A stretch of 18,281 nucleotides of DNA from Verrucomicrobiota bacterium. Its GTDB lineage: Bacteria > Verrucomicrobiota > Verrucomicrobiae > Opitutales > CG1-02-43-26. Positions within the stretch are counted from its first letter, which is position 1. Every line of letters begins with the position of its first letter. Position numbers and translations under genes: made by a program. Shown in pieces: positions 8,216-15,403 of the stretch. Location of the stretch: NCBI GenBank assembly GCA_013289195.1, contig JABDAI010000023.1, forward strand, positions 1 to 18,281, given 5' to 3'. The notes beneath the pieces were generated by a model. It was given only the letters and a program-made list of their open reading frames with translations. It was not told where the DNA came from and did not search any database.

Positions 8216-9121
8216 ATGTCCATGATTCCAACATTTAATGCCTACACTGTTTTAATTGAACCTTGGACGAGCCAATGGGAAAATACATGGCCTATTTTAT
8301 TAATGGGTTTTTTTGTTGCTGCAGGTTGCTCTCTCATAGGTAATTACATGATACTTAGAAAAATGGCGCTCGTAGGCGATGCAATTAGCCATAGCTTATT
8401 ACCAGGCATTGCCATAGCTTTTTTGATAGCTAATTCTCGCGAATTAAGTCCCCTTTTCTTAGGTGCCCTAGCTTCTGCTATGCTTACCGTAATTCTAATT
8501 GAATTTATACAAAAGCATTCTAAGATAAAACCGGATGCCGCAATTGGCATTGTGTTTACGTCCCTTTTTGCACTAGGCATAGTTATTATCACTTTATTTG
8601 CAGATCACATTGATCTTGATACGGATTGCGTACTTTACGGCGAATTGGCTTTTATACCTCTAATGAAATCAGTCGTAATTGGTGGCATAGATTTCGGTCC
8701 CTATCCTATTATGCGAATGGGCTCAATTTTTTTTGGCCTTCTTGCCATTGTGGTATTTTTTTATAACCCTCTTCTAGTAAGTACTTTTGATCCCATATTG
8801 GCTAAATGTATGGGAATTAGACCAGCCTTATTTAAATATGGTTTGACTTTAATTTTAGCAATTGTCCTGGTAAGTGCCTTTCGATCAGTAGGTAGCATCC
8901 TGGTCGTCGCCATGCTTTTATTCCCAGGATGTACAGCTAGGTTACTCTCAGATAATTTAAAAACAATTTTAAAAATATCTATAGCCTTATGCGTATTTTA
9001 TGCAATTTTAGGACTTCATTTAGCGACATTTCTCAATTGTTCAATAGCAGGAGCCATGACTGTTGCAGCTAGTTTTTTATTTGGAATTGTTTGGATCTTT
9101 AAAAAACCCCGTTTTAGATAG
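8216..9121 (+). CDS. Metal (Zn/Mn/Fe) ABC transporter permease, ABC-3 family
   Basis: This integral membrane subunit of a ZnuB/TroC/MntB-type transporter moves Zn2+, Mn2+ or Fe2+ across the inner membrane. With the ATG at 8216 it has 301 residues and about eight hydrophobic segments. Family blocks seen: MILRKMALVGDAISHSLLPG near the N-terminus, DAAIGIVFTSLFALG, LDTDCVLYGE, and the late RSVGSILVVAMLLFPG. AGGA at 8203-8206, nine bases upstream, supports this start. A TTG at 8117 would add 33 residues of non-membrane sequence (KLGLFLARLSSK...) that I do not see in the family. No ATPase or binding-protein gene lies next to it in this window, so partners must be elsewhere or lost. The metal cannot be told from sequence alone. 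Confidence 0.92.
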   Translation: MSMIPTFNAYTVLIEPWTSQWENTWPILLMGFFVAAGCSLIGNYMILRKMALVGDAISHSLLPGIAIAFLIANSRELSPLFLGALASAMLTVILIEFIQKHSKIKPDAAIGIVFTSLFALGIVIITLFADHIDLDTDCVLYGELAFIPLMKSVVIGGIDFGPYPIMRMGSIFFGLLAIVVFFYNPLLVSTFDPILAKCMGIRPALFKYGLTLILAIVLVSAFRSVGSILVVAMLLFPGCTARLLSDNLKTILKISIALCVFYAILGLHLATFLNCSIAGAMTVAASFLFGIVWIFKKPRFR

Positions 9122-9180
9122 ATTTGGTATTAGAGAGCCGCGAAAAATAATCTACTTTTAGCACTCAAAAATAGCTTTAC

Positions 9181-9906
9181 TTATTCCAATGTTTTTTTTG
9201 CGAAACTGGACTGCGATTGATAATGGTTAGAGCCATTTGAATTTAAAAGAAAGCTAAGCTCTTTTGCAGAAAAAGGCTTCGTATTTTCTACAGACGTGCC
9301 TTTAATTTTTTCGATGAGATCTTTAGCTTCCATAGGGCTATGGTAAGAATAGGAGAAGACGGATGAGTCGTTCCTAAGAACAATATTTTCGGGTGGGCAA
9401 TTACTTCTTTTTACAAGATTAGCATTTTGCGAGGCTATATTTGAATATGTGGAAGGCAGAATACTCTCAGGAGCAGTCCCATCTGGGCGAGGAACATCTA
9501 TGAGAGAGCGATCTGATGGTGTGATATTTTTATCAGTGGTAGTTTCGGGAGCCGCACCTGGAGTGGAACCCACACTCACGGTGGCAAGTTGGAGATCTTG
9601 AAGATTTAATTCAAGAAAATTTTCTTTAAAGAATTTAAGAATTTTAAGTTCGAAGGATTTGATTCTATTGTAAGCAGAAATATGCCTGAGAATAAGACTT
9701 GAAACAGCCTTAAGTTCCTTGAGGTCTAAGGTGGATTGGTTGTCAGATAAGTATTTAAAAATTCTTTCAGCCAGAAGCTGTAGATTGGTTACGGCAAGTT
9801 GATGGCCGGGATTTTTGATTTCAAGAATTTGATTTGTATGTTGTTGTAGAACATGTGCAAAAGCAATTTGTTTTTGAAAATAAGTGGTGTTTGTTTCAGA
9901 ATTCAT
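9181..9906 (-). CDS. Hypothetical hydrophilic protein
   Basis: I do not recognise this protein. The 241 residues have no signal peptide or membrane segment. Residues 1 to about 110 look helical and rich in charged and Leu residues. A Pro/Thr/Ser-rich linker follows (about 111-160: GSTPGAAPETTTDK and RPDGTAPESILPST). The C-terminal part (about 185-241) contains a second short helical stretch around SPMEAKDLIEKIKG. A helix, disordered linker, helix layout is common in secreted effectors and scaffolds, but that is only a suggestion. It is convergent with the metal permease (59 nt apart) and divergent from the F-box-like gene across a long AT-rich spacer. There is no Shine-Dalgarno sequence before the ATG; the leader is A/T-rich. 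Confidence 0.6.
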   Translation of the reverse strand: MNSETNTTYFQKQIAFAHVLQQHTNQILEIKNPGHQLAVTNLQLLAERIFKYLSDNQSTLDLKELKAVSSLILRHISAYNRIKSFELKILKFFKENFLELNLQDLQLATVSVGSTPGAAPETTTDKNITPSDRSLIDVPRPDGTAPESILPSTYSNIASQNANLVKRSNCPPENIVLRNDSSVFSYSYHSPMEAKDLIEKIKGTSVENTKPFSAKELSFLLNSNGSNHYQSQSSFAKKTLE

Positions 9907-10322
9907 AGTTTTTAATAATTTTAGATTTTGATTTATGTGTTAATTTTTTAGTTACGATTTTATGGGTTTATTTATGTTTCTTTGCTGTGCTGTTGATAGG
10001 CCATTATTATTGGTTTTATTCGTAATAAATTAGTCACGAAATTTCTGAAAATAATAATGACTTTAGACAAATCCGTTTTTTTAACAGACGGAATTAAAAC
10101 TTTGATTATGTTGATGATTAAGCGTATTTAGAGAGTCCGCTTAAAGTTTGAGCTACTAATGTTGTATCAACCTTTTCAGGATTTTTTTTAATATTCATTT
10201 TTTTAATACGAGTTGCAAGATTTTTTTTTAAATTTTTTTGAGGTCCAAAATTTGTTTTTTACCTTTTTTGGTAGACAAAATTCACGATTTATTATTAAGT
10301 TTTTTCAACGCAAAAAATATAT
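9907..10322. other. 416-nt very AT-rich spacer, no accepted gene
   Basis: This is a divergent intergenic region between two unrecognised genes. It contains homopolymer T runs on the plus strand and an imperfect inverted repeat: AAATTTGT (10248-10255) against ACAAAATT (10275-10282), with an inner ACC/GGT pair. TCCGT/ACGGA (10072-10092) could form a small hairpin. On the minus strand a 46-codon open stretch (10258-10118), with an internal ATG at 10198, encodes a Lys-rich piece ending TLVAQTLSGLSKYA; it could be a tiny gene or a decayed fragment. I see no convincing promoter or RNA gene. Confidence 0.5.
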
Positions 10323-11270
10323 ATGTATATCAATAACCAAGCAATAGAAATCCCGAACGATATAGTAGCCAAGCATATTTTTCCTCAATGTGGTATAAAA
10401 GAAGCAATGTATTTAGCAAAGACTTGCAAGCAGTACGCCGCGACATTAATCAATGAGACTAAAAATTTTTGGGAAAGAACGGTAGAGGCTGAAGACAATC
10501 AAATGGTTTTAAATTATCGATTGATAAATGGGATGAGAGAGTATTTCAGTGAATTTGAAAATTTAAAAAAATTAATTAATAATTATAGATTCATTAAAAA
10601 AGAACATTATTTATTAGCTCTAGAAAATAACAAAAGAAATTGTATTAGAAGTATTAAGACAAGCCCAAAATTTAATATCCAAGGTATTGAGAAAAGCATT
10701 TCCGATTTAAGAAGTGAATTTGAAGGCTTTAAAAATTTTTGGAATGAAATGCAATATGAACGTATAAAAAATGTAACATCATGTTGTTGGGCAGCCTTTC
10801 TCGATTCACTTTTTTTGTCCTTTGCATTAATAATGTTGATTTACAATTCACTGATCAAAAACTTGGCTGAACAGTTATATTTGGTTTGTGATGATTCTGG
10901 GCCTTCATTCTTTAAACTAGAGACGCTGCCGTATATCATCGTTGTTATAGAGGGAATATGGCTTTTTCTAGTACGATGCATTTCCAAATCTTGCTCAACA
11001 AAAATTAATCTTGATCTTGATCTTAAGAAGATTAGTTTAAGTGCACGTTTCGGCTGTAAAATAGCAGTTTTTACCTTGATGTCGATCTTATGTGCTATAA
11101 GTCTTTATATCATGTGGGTTTGGCAAGACAATAAAAGGCTGGATAACATTAACCATAGCAGTTTGATAACTCGATATATAACTGGCTTTAATGGGTTTTT
11201 GTCCGGTCCTGTATTGAAAAAATTATACTGCTCTACACTCTCTGTGGGCAAGTCACTCTATCCTTTTTAA
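10323..11270 (+). CDS. F-box-like domain protein with three predicted membrane segments
   Basis: The 315-residue product begins with an F-box-like stretch at residues 9-52. It has IPNDI for the usual LP-x-E/D-I opening, KEAMYLAKTCKQYAATL for the central helices with the LA...CK...A pattern, then FWER for the closing tryptophan. In eukaryotes F-box domains bind Skp1 in ubiquitin ligases; bacterial versions are mostly host-directed effectors. Residues 55-150 are helical and charged. Three hydrophobic segments lie near 154-177, 202-219 and 246-267, so the C-terminal half is probably membrane-bound. There is no signal peptide or Shine-Dalgarno sequence. The gene is AT-rich and sits in the accessory part of the window. 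The F-box call rests on pattern only; an unrelated helical protein is possible. Confidence 0.65.
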   Translation: MYINNQAIEIPNDIVAKHIFPQCGIKEAMYLAKTCKQYAATLINETKNFWERTVEAEDNQMVLNYRLINGMREYFSEFENLKKLINNYRFIKKEHYLLALENNKRNCIRSIKTSPKFNIQGIEKSISDLRSEFEGFKNFWNEMQYERIKNVTSCCWAAFLDSLFLSFALIMLIYNSLIKNLAEQLYLVCDDSGPSFFKLETLPYIIVVIEGIWLFLVRCISKSCSTKINLDLDLKKISLSARFGCKIAVFTLMSILCAISLYIMWVWQDNKRLDNINHSSLITRYITGFNGFLSGPVLKKLYCSTLSVGKSLYPF

Positions 11271-11428
11271 AAGGACAACACCCCGTTGATTTTCAAGTTT
11301 CGCAAATAATTCTTCGTCAGAGTATTCTATGCATCAGTTTCAGTGTCCTGACTTTTAAGCGCAGTCTTCTTGAAAAAACCTTGCATTTCATAACAAAACC
11401 TGAAAGCATTACTGCCTTATGTAAATGT

Positions 11429-11515
11429 GCCCAGATGGCGGAATTGGCAGACGCGGTGGACTCAAAATCCACTTCCCGCGAGGGAGTGGGGGTTCGACCC
11501 CCCCTTTGGGCACCA
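11429..11515 (+). tRNA. tRNA-Leu (anticodon CAA, reads UUG)
   Basis: This is an 87-nt class II tRNA. The acceptor stem is GCCCAGA (11429-11435) with TTTGGGC (11505-11511), followed by an A discriminator and an encoded CCA (11513-11515). The anticodon stem is GTGGA/TCCAC with loop CTCAAAA and anticodon CAA at 11463-11465. A long variable arm (CCCGCGAGGG) and a T-loop TTCGACC (11493-11499) with a GGGGG/CCCCC T-stem identify it as leucine type. All canonical parts are present and it looks functional. Confidence 0.98.
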
Positions 11516-11537
11516 CTCTATTCCACCCCATTTTTTT

Positions 11538-12974
11538 ATGATTAATTCTAATGCACTGCGCGCTCTTCAAAATGCTTTAGGAAGTGAAGTCACAACAGAT
11601 AAATCTTCCCTCTTTAAAGCCTCTTTTGATACCATGAAGCTTTCCTTCATGCCAGAAGCTGTCATTTTGCCAAAATCACCCGCCTCTATAGGCACTGCAT
11701 TAAAAATTGCCAATGAATTCCGTATGCCGATCACTCCTCGTGGTGCCGGTTCTACTTTAACAGGTTCCGCGACACCTCTTAAAGGCGGTTGGGTTTTAGA
11801 TTTAACAAATCTCAATAACATCACTATTGATAAATTCAATAAACTAGCCCACGTCCAAGCAGGTGCGATCACAGGAGATATACAAAAAGCTGCGATAGAA
11901 CATGATCTTTTCTATCCGCCAGATCCTTCCTCAAGTTCATTTTGTACTATTGGGGGCAATATTGCGTGCAATGCAGGTGGCCTGCGCGGAATTAAATATG
12001 GAGTGACTCGCGATTATGTTGTCGCCCTTAAAGGATTTCTTCCAAATGGCGAACCTGTCGCATGGGGACGCCCACTTAAGAAATTCACCTCAGGATATAA
12101 TATCCGCGACTTATGGATTGGTTCTGAAGGAACTCTGGGCGTCATCACAGAAGCCGTTCTTAAATTAATTCCAAAACCCCAAGCTAGCCGTACTTTCCTT
12201 GCCTATTTCGTCGATGATCAGGCTGCTTTGCTAGGAGCCCAAGCTCTTTTACAAACAGGTCTTATCCCTTCAGTTCTTGAATTCATGGATGTACTCACTG
12301 TTTTAGGAGTAGAACAAGCTACGCACATAGATGATCAGCCTATTTTCCACCATGCAATTTTACTGATAGAACTCGACGGTCATCCTGCTGTCATCGAAGA
12401 TGAAACAACCCTGCTCGTTCACTGGGCAGCAGATTGTACAACGAAATTCATTCAAGCCGCAACTCAGGAAGAAATTACAGCACTTTGGCATACGCGAAGA
12501 GCTTGTTCAGCTGCAATGTTCCAGCACGGTAATTCAAAACTGAATGAAGACGTCGTAGTTCCTCTGGATCAAACGGTTGAGCTCATCGAATTTATCCAAA
12601 AAATTTCCCAAGAAAAGAATCTTAAAATTCCCACCTTTGGACATGTGGGAGATGGTAATTTTCACGTCAATATCATGTATAATCGAGAAGATAAAGCAGC
12701 TTGTAAACATGCAGAAGAAGCGCTTCAATCGCTAATGGAATTTGTTATCGAACTTGGAGGCGCTATCACAGGAGAACACGGAATTGGCCTTGCAAAAACG
12801 CCCTTTTTTAAACTTCAGCATACAAAAGCTGAAATCAATGCCATGCTCGCAATAAAAAATGCTTTAGATCCGGTGGGCATTCTCAATCCAGGGAAAATTT
12901 TCAGTCCTTTTAAAACTTGGGATTATACCCCCATTTCAATTAATATGCCATGGGAGAAGAAGAAGTTTCTTTGA
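11538..12974 (+). CDS. FAD-linked oxidase, GlcD / D-lactate dehydrogenase type
   Basis: This flavoprotein oxidises a 2-hydroxy acid such as glycolate or D-lactate. It has 478 residues from the ATG at 11538. The FAD_binding_4 half carries PRGAGS (67-72), the phosphate-binding YPPDPSSSSFCTIGGN (126-141) with CNAGGLRG, and GSEGTLGVITEA (195-206). The FAD-oxidase C half carries GHVGDGNFHVN (368-378), GEHGIGLAK (412-420) and LDPVGILNPGKIF near the end. The open frame extends upstream through the tRNA, but that part is tRNA sequence and not protein. The ATG is only 22 nt after the tRNA CCA and has no Shine-Dalgarno sequence, so it may be read from the tRNA transcript. The substrate is unknown, and no glcE/glcF partner is next to it. 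The 3' end overlaps tenA by 35 bp tail to tail. Confidence 0.93.
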   Translation: MINSNALRALQNALGSEVTTDKSSLFKASFDTMKLSFMPEAVILPKSPASIGTALKIANEFRMPITPRGAGSTLTGSATPLKGGWVLDLTNLNNITIDKFNKLAHVQAGAITGDIQKAAIEHDLFYPPDPSSSSFCTIGGNIACNAGGLRGIKYGVTRDYVVALKGFLPNGEPVAWGRPLKKFTSGYNIRDLWIGSEGTLGVITEAVLKLIPKPQASRTFLAYFVDDQAALLGAQALLQTGLIPSVLEFMDVLTVLGVEQATHIDDQPIFHHAILLIELDGHPAVIEDETTLLVHWAADCTTKFIQAATQEEITALWHTRRACSAAMFQHGNSKLNEDVVVPLDQTVELIEFIQKISQEKNLKIPTFGHVGDGNFHVNIMYNREDKAACKHAEEALQSLMEFVIELGGAITGEHGIGLAKTPFFKLQHTKAEINAMLAIKNALDPVGILNPGKIFSPFKTWDYTPISINMPWEKKKFL

Positions 12975-13629
12975 AATGATGGTTAAGACGATAAGCATCA
13001 TCCCAAAACTTCCATTCTAAGCAAACTGCCTGATATACAGCTCGTTTCATCGATTGTTTTATAGCTGGTGATACCGATTCATATATTTTTTCTGCAAGTA
13101 TAATAGCCTCGTTTACAATTTCCGAAAACTCTTCACTCGAATAAGTATCGATCCATTTTTCAAAAGGATTATTGGTGACCGAGTTTTTGTAAACGTGTAA
13201 ACCCACACCTCGATAAACCCACAGGCAAGGAAGTACCGCTGCAACTGCGATTTCTACGGCTTCCAGTGCAGATGTTGAAAGTAAATAGTGAGTATAAACA
13301 AAGCATGCCTCGTTTTTCTCGCTGCCAGGGTCTATTTTATAATAGTTGAAATAATCCGTATGCAGCTCTCTTTCTCCAGCTATTGCACACATCGCATATC
13401 TTAAAAATTGAACGATTTCGGGAACCCCATTCATTTTCGCCGCTATACAGGAGAGTGCTCTAGAAAAATCAACTAAATACAATGCATCTTGCTGCATATA
13501 AAATCCAAATTGTTCTATAGAAAGCGTTCCTTGGCATAATCCTTTAATAAATGGATGTTCTAAAATTCGCTCATAAACAGTCCGACTGTCTTTCCACAAT
13601 TCATTTGAAAAAAAATTTTGATTATTCAT
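12940..13629 (-). CDS. tenA: Aminopyrimidine aminohydrolase TenA (thiaminase II)
   Basis: TenA hydrolyses aminopyrimidine breakdown products of thiamine to hydroxymethylpyrimidine (HMP) for salvage. Its 229 residues are the usual length. Catalytic features are seen: the substrate aspartate in QQDALYL (D48), the nucleophile cysteine in AAVLPCLWVYRGVG (C135), and the C-terminal glutamate in CLEWKFWDDAY (E205). The start overlaps the thiM stop (ATGA), so the two are co-translated and both lie under the TPP riboswitch. The last codons overlap the convergent FAD oxidase gene by 35 bp, which makes a terminator between them unlikely. Being co-regulated with thiM supports a salvage role rather than thiamine degradation. 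Confidence 0.95.
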   Translation of the reverse strand: MNNQNFFSNELWKDSRTVYERILEHPFIKGLCQGTLSIEQFGFYMQQDALYLVDFSRALSCIAAKMNGVPEIVQFLRYAMCAIAGERELHTDYFNYYKIDPGSEKNEACFVYTHYLLSTSALEAVEIAVAAVLPCLWVYRGVGLHVYKNSVTNNPFEKWIDTYSSEEFSEIVNEAIILAEKIYESVSPAIKQSMKRAVYQAVCLEWKFWDDAYRLNHHFKETSSSPMAY

Positions 13630-14462
13630 AATATCTCCATTCTTAAATAAGATTCAATGTCTTTTCGTTCCATCGTATAAACTCGGTCAATAAATGCTGT
13701 CCTAAAGGAACCTGGCCCTTGCACATTCCTGCTTGCCATTTCACCAACAATGCCAAAAAACGCCATCGCGTGAATTGTCGCTTGAAACAAAGATTTATTG
13801 ATTGCTAAAAAGGCTCCTATGAATGCTGCTGCCCCACATCCCATGCCAGTCACTCTCGACATCATTACATGTCCATTGTGTATTGCTGCGACATTTCGAT
13901 TACTTACCACATAATCGATTGCCCCACTAATGACTATAATACTCTTCGTTTGCTCAGAGAGTTTTTGAGTCTCAATCAAAATTTCCTTGGCTTCCAGAGT
14001 ATTTTCAACCCCTTTCGTTGAATAATTTAATTTTGCAATGGCAGAAATCTCAGAAGCATTTCCTCGAATAACATCTGGACAACCTTTTTGAATTAAATCG
14101 ATTGCCACCTGCGTCCTATATTTTGTTGCCCCAGCCCCAACAGGATCAAAAACAGTTGGAATATTTTTTGCTTTGGCTATTGCAAAAGCCCTGTGCATAC
14201 TTTCAACCCAAGATTTACTTAATGTCCCAATATTTACGACCAATGCATTGGCTATAGAACACATATCCTCAACTTCTTCTATTGCATGTGCCATTACAGG
14301 CGATGTACCCAAAGCCAAAAGCGCATTCGCCATAAAATCCATAGTCACATAATTAGTAATATTATGAATAAGCGGCTTTTGTTCTTTAATTGCAATAACA
14401 TCCCTCCATAAGGAATGTGCATTTACTAAATCATGATTTATATTTTTCGAGCTTGATTTCAT
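13626..14462 (-). CDS. thiM: Hydroxyethylthiazole kinase ThiM
   Basis: ThiM phosphorylates 4-methyl-5-(2-hydroxyethyl)thiazole with ATP, recycling the thiazole half of thiamine. The 278-residue ribokinase-fold protein shows PLIHNITNYVTMD (30-42) at the substrate site, DPVGAGATKYR (106-116), RGNASEI (133-139), and TGMGCGAAA (205-213) with the catalytic cysteine C209. A strong Shine-Dalgarno GGAGG (14476-14472) sits nine bases before the ATG, inside the 3' end of the TPP riboswitch. The enzymes that join the two halves (ThiE) and phosphorylate HMP (ThiD) are not in this window. The first gene of a two-gene salvage operon with tenA. Confidence 0.96.
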   Translation of the reverse strand: MKSSSKNINHDLVNAHSLWRDVIAIKEQKPLIHNITNYVTMDFMANALLALGTSPVMAHAIEEVEDMCSIANALVVNIGTLSKSWVESMHRAFAIAKAKNIPTVFDPVGAGATKYRTQVAIDLIQKGCPDVIRGNASEISAIAKLNYSTKGVENTLEAKEILIETQKLSEQTKSIIVISGAIDYVVSNRNVAAIHNGHVMMSRVTGMGCGAAAFIGAFLAINKSLFQATIHAMAFFGIVGEMASRNVQGPGSFRTAFIDRVYTMERKDIESYLRMEIL

Positions 14463-14467
14463 CTATT

Positions 14468-14558
14468 TTTTCCTCCGGCAGTATTATCTGCATCAGGTTG
14501 TAAGGGTTTATGAACTTAATATTCAAATCTCAGCTTTCTAACCTCAGCTCCCCCAAAT
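14468..14558 (-). ncRNA. TPP riboswitch (THI element) upstream of thiM
   Basis: Read on the minus strand, all core blocks of the thiamine pyrophosphate riboswitch occur in order: GGGGGAGC (from 14554), CTGAGAT (14533-14527), ACCCTT (14507-14502), ACCTGAT (14498-14492), and the hairpin GCAGATAATACTGC (14491-14478). The 3' end GGAGGAAAA doubles as the thiM Shine-Dalgarno sequence. Bound TPP should close the outer helix and hide this site, so control is most likely at translation start. I see no separate terminator stem with a U-run between aptamer and gene. Confidence 0.95.
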
Positions 14559-14585
14559 GATATTTTACATAGAACTCTATTTAAG

Positions 14586-14612
14586 GTTGATGAGAAAAAG
14601 ACAGTCGTCAAC
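14586..14612 (-). terminator. Possible weak terminator hairpin after the ABC operon
   Basis: On the minus strand GTTGACGA (14612-14605) pairs with TCATCAAC (14593-14586), with one G-U pair, around an 11-nt loop. It lies 35 nt past the ATPase stop and before the riboswitch. There is no U-run behind it, so readthrough into thiM cannot be excluded. Confidence 0.3.
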
Positions 14613-14647
14613 TCTATAAAATAAAAGTTTTTTGCAAAATCTCTGCT

Positions 14648-15403
14648 TTAAATAAGCTCAAATAATTCCAATAAATCATGAGGAGTCATTGCACTTCGCT
14701 CTCGACCGCTTATGTCCTTTGCAACTCGACCTTCCTGCATGAGAATCGTCCGAGTTCCATACTCGAGGGCTTGACTCATACTATGGGTCACCATGAGTAC
14801 TGTAAGTTTTTGTTCCTCAATCAATTGTGTTGTAATAGACATAACTCTCTTAGCCATTTTGGGATCTAATGCCGCCGTGTGTTCATCTAAAAGCAAGATT
14901 CTCGAAGGCTGCAGCGTGGCCATCAATACACTGATGGCTTGTCTTTGCCCGCCGGAAAGATGCTTCATTGGAACTTCTAAATAGTTTTCTAAGCCTAACT
15001 TCAGGCCAGCAACCAAGTCACGAAAATACTTTCGGTCGTTTTTAGTTACAGCCTTTTTTAAACTTCGTCCGTAACCCCTGAGAAAAGCCAGTCCCATATT
15101 TTCTTCGATTGTTAAATCACCACAAGATCCAACTAATGGGTCTTGGAAAACACGACTGACAAATTTCGCTCGCTGCGCCTCGCTAAGCTCAGTAATATTC
15201 ATTTTATTGATGAATAGAGAACCACACGTTGCCTTGATTTCCCCTGCAAGCAAATGCAATAACGTCGACTTTCCAGCCCCATTTCCTCCTATAACCGTCA
15301 CGAATTCCCCTTCTTGAATTCTTAGCGTAAGGCTACGCAAGGCGAAATACTCCATGGGTGTACTCAAATTAAAAGCAACACTGACATCATTTAATACTAT
15401 CAT
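14648..15403 (-). CDS. ABC transporter ATPase, probable tryptophan uptake
   Basis: This cytoplasmic ATPase subunit has 251 residues. Seen: Walker A GGNGAGKST (39-47), Q-loop RVFQDP (Q87), signature LSGGQ (149-153), Walker B ILLLDEHTAALD (169-180) and H-loop VTHS (H207). The histidine at 175 in DEHTAALD, where many ATPases have a proline or alanine, is a trait I recall from the TrpX/YtgA-like uptake family. Its ATG overlaps the permease stop (ATGA), so it is the last gene of a tightly coupled operon of repressor, binding protein, permease and ATPase. The substrate assignment depends on the neighbours, not on this protein. Confidence 0.9.
   Translation of the reverse strand: MIVLNDVSVAFNLSTPMEYFALRSLTLRIQEGEFVTVIGGNGAGKSTLLHLLAGEIKATCGSLFINKMNITELSEAQRAKFVSRVFQDPLVGSCGDLTIEENMGLAFLRGYGRSLKKAVTKNDRKYFRDLVAGLKLGLENYLEVPMKHLSGGQRQAISVLMATLQPSRILLLDEHTAALDPKMAKRVMSITTQLIEEQKLTVLMVTHSMSQALEYGTRTILMQEGRVAKDISGRERSAMTPHDLLELFELI

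Noticed and set aside
10057..10131. 24-codon plus-strand open frame (MTLDKSVFLTDGIK...)
   Set aside because: Too short, no Shine-Dalgarno sequence, and its end overlaps the opposite-strand fragment; no supporting evidence.
11258..11272. TCCTTTTTAAAAGGA at the end of the F-box-like gene as a terminator
   Set aside because: The palindrome leaves almost no loop and is not followed by a U-run.
6400..11515. Genomic island inserted at tRNA-Leu
   Set aside because: The accessory genes lie on the 5' side of the tRNA; I found no integrase and no copy of the tRNA 3' end that would mark an attachment site.
11427..11537. N-terminal 37-residue extension of the FAD oxidase, beginning MPRWRNWQTRW
   Set aside because: It is the translation of the tRNA-Leu gene, a known source of false proteins; family homology begins after the ATG at 11538.
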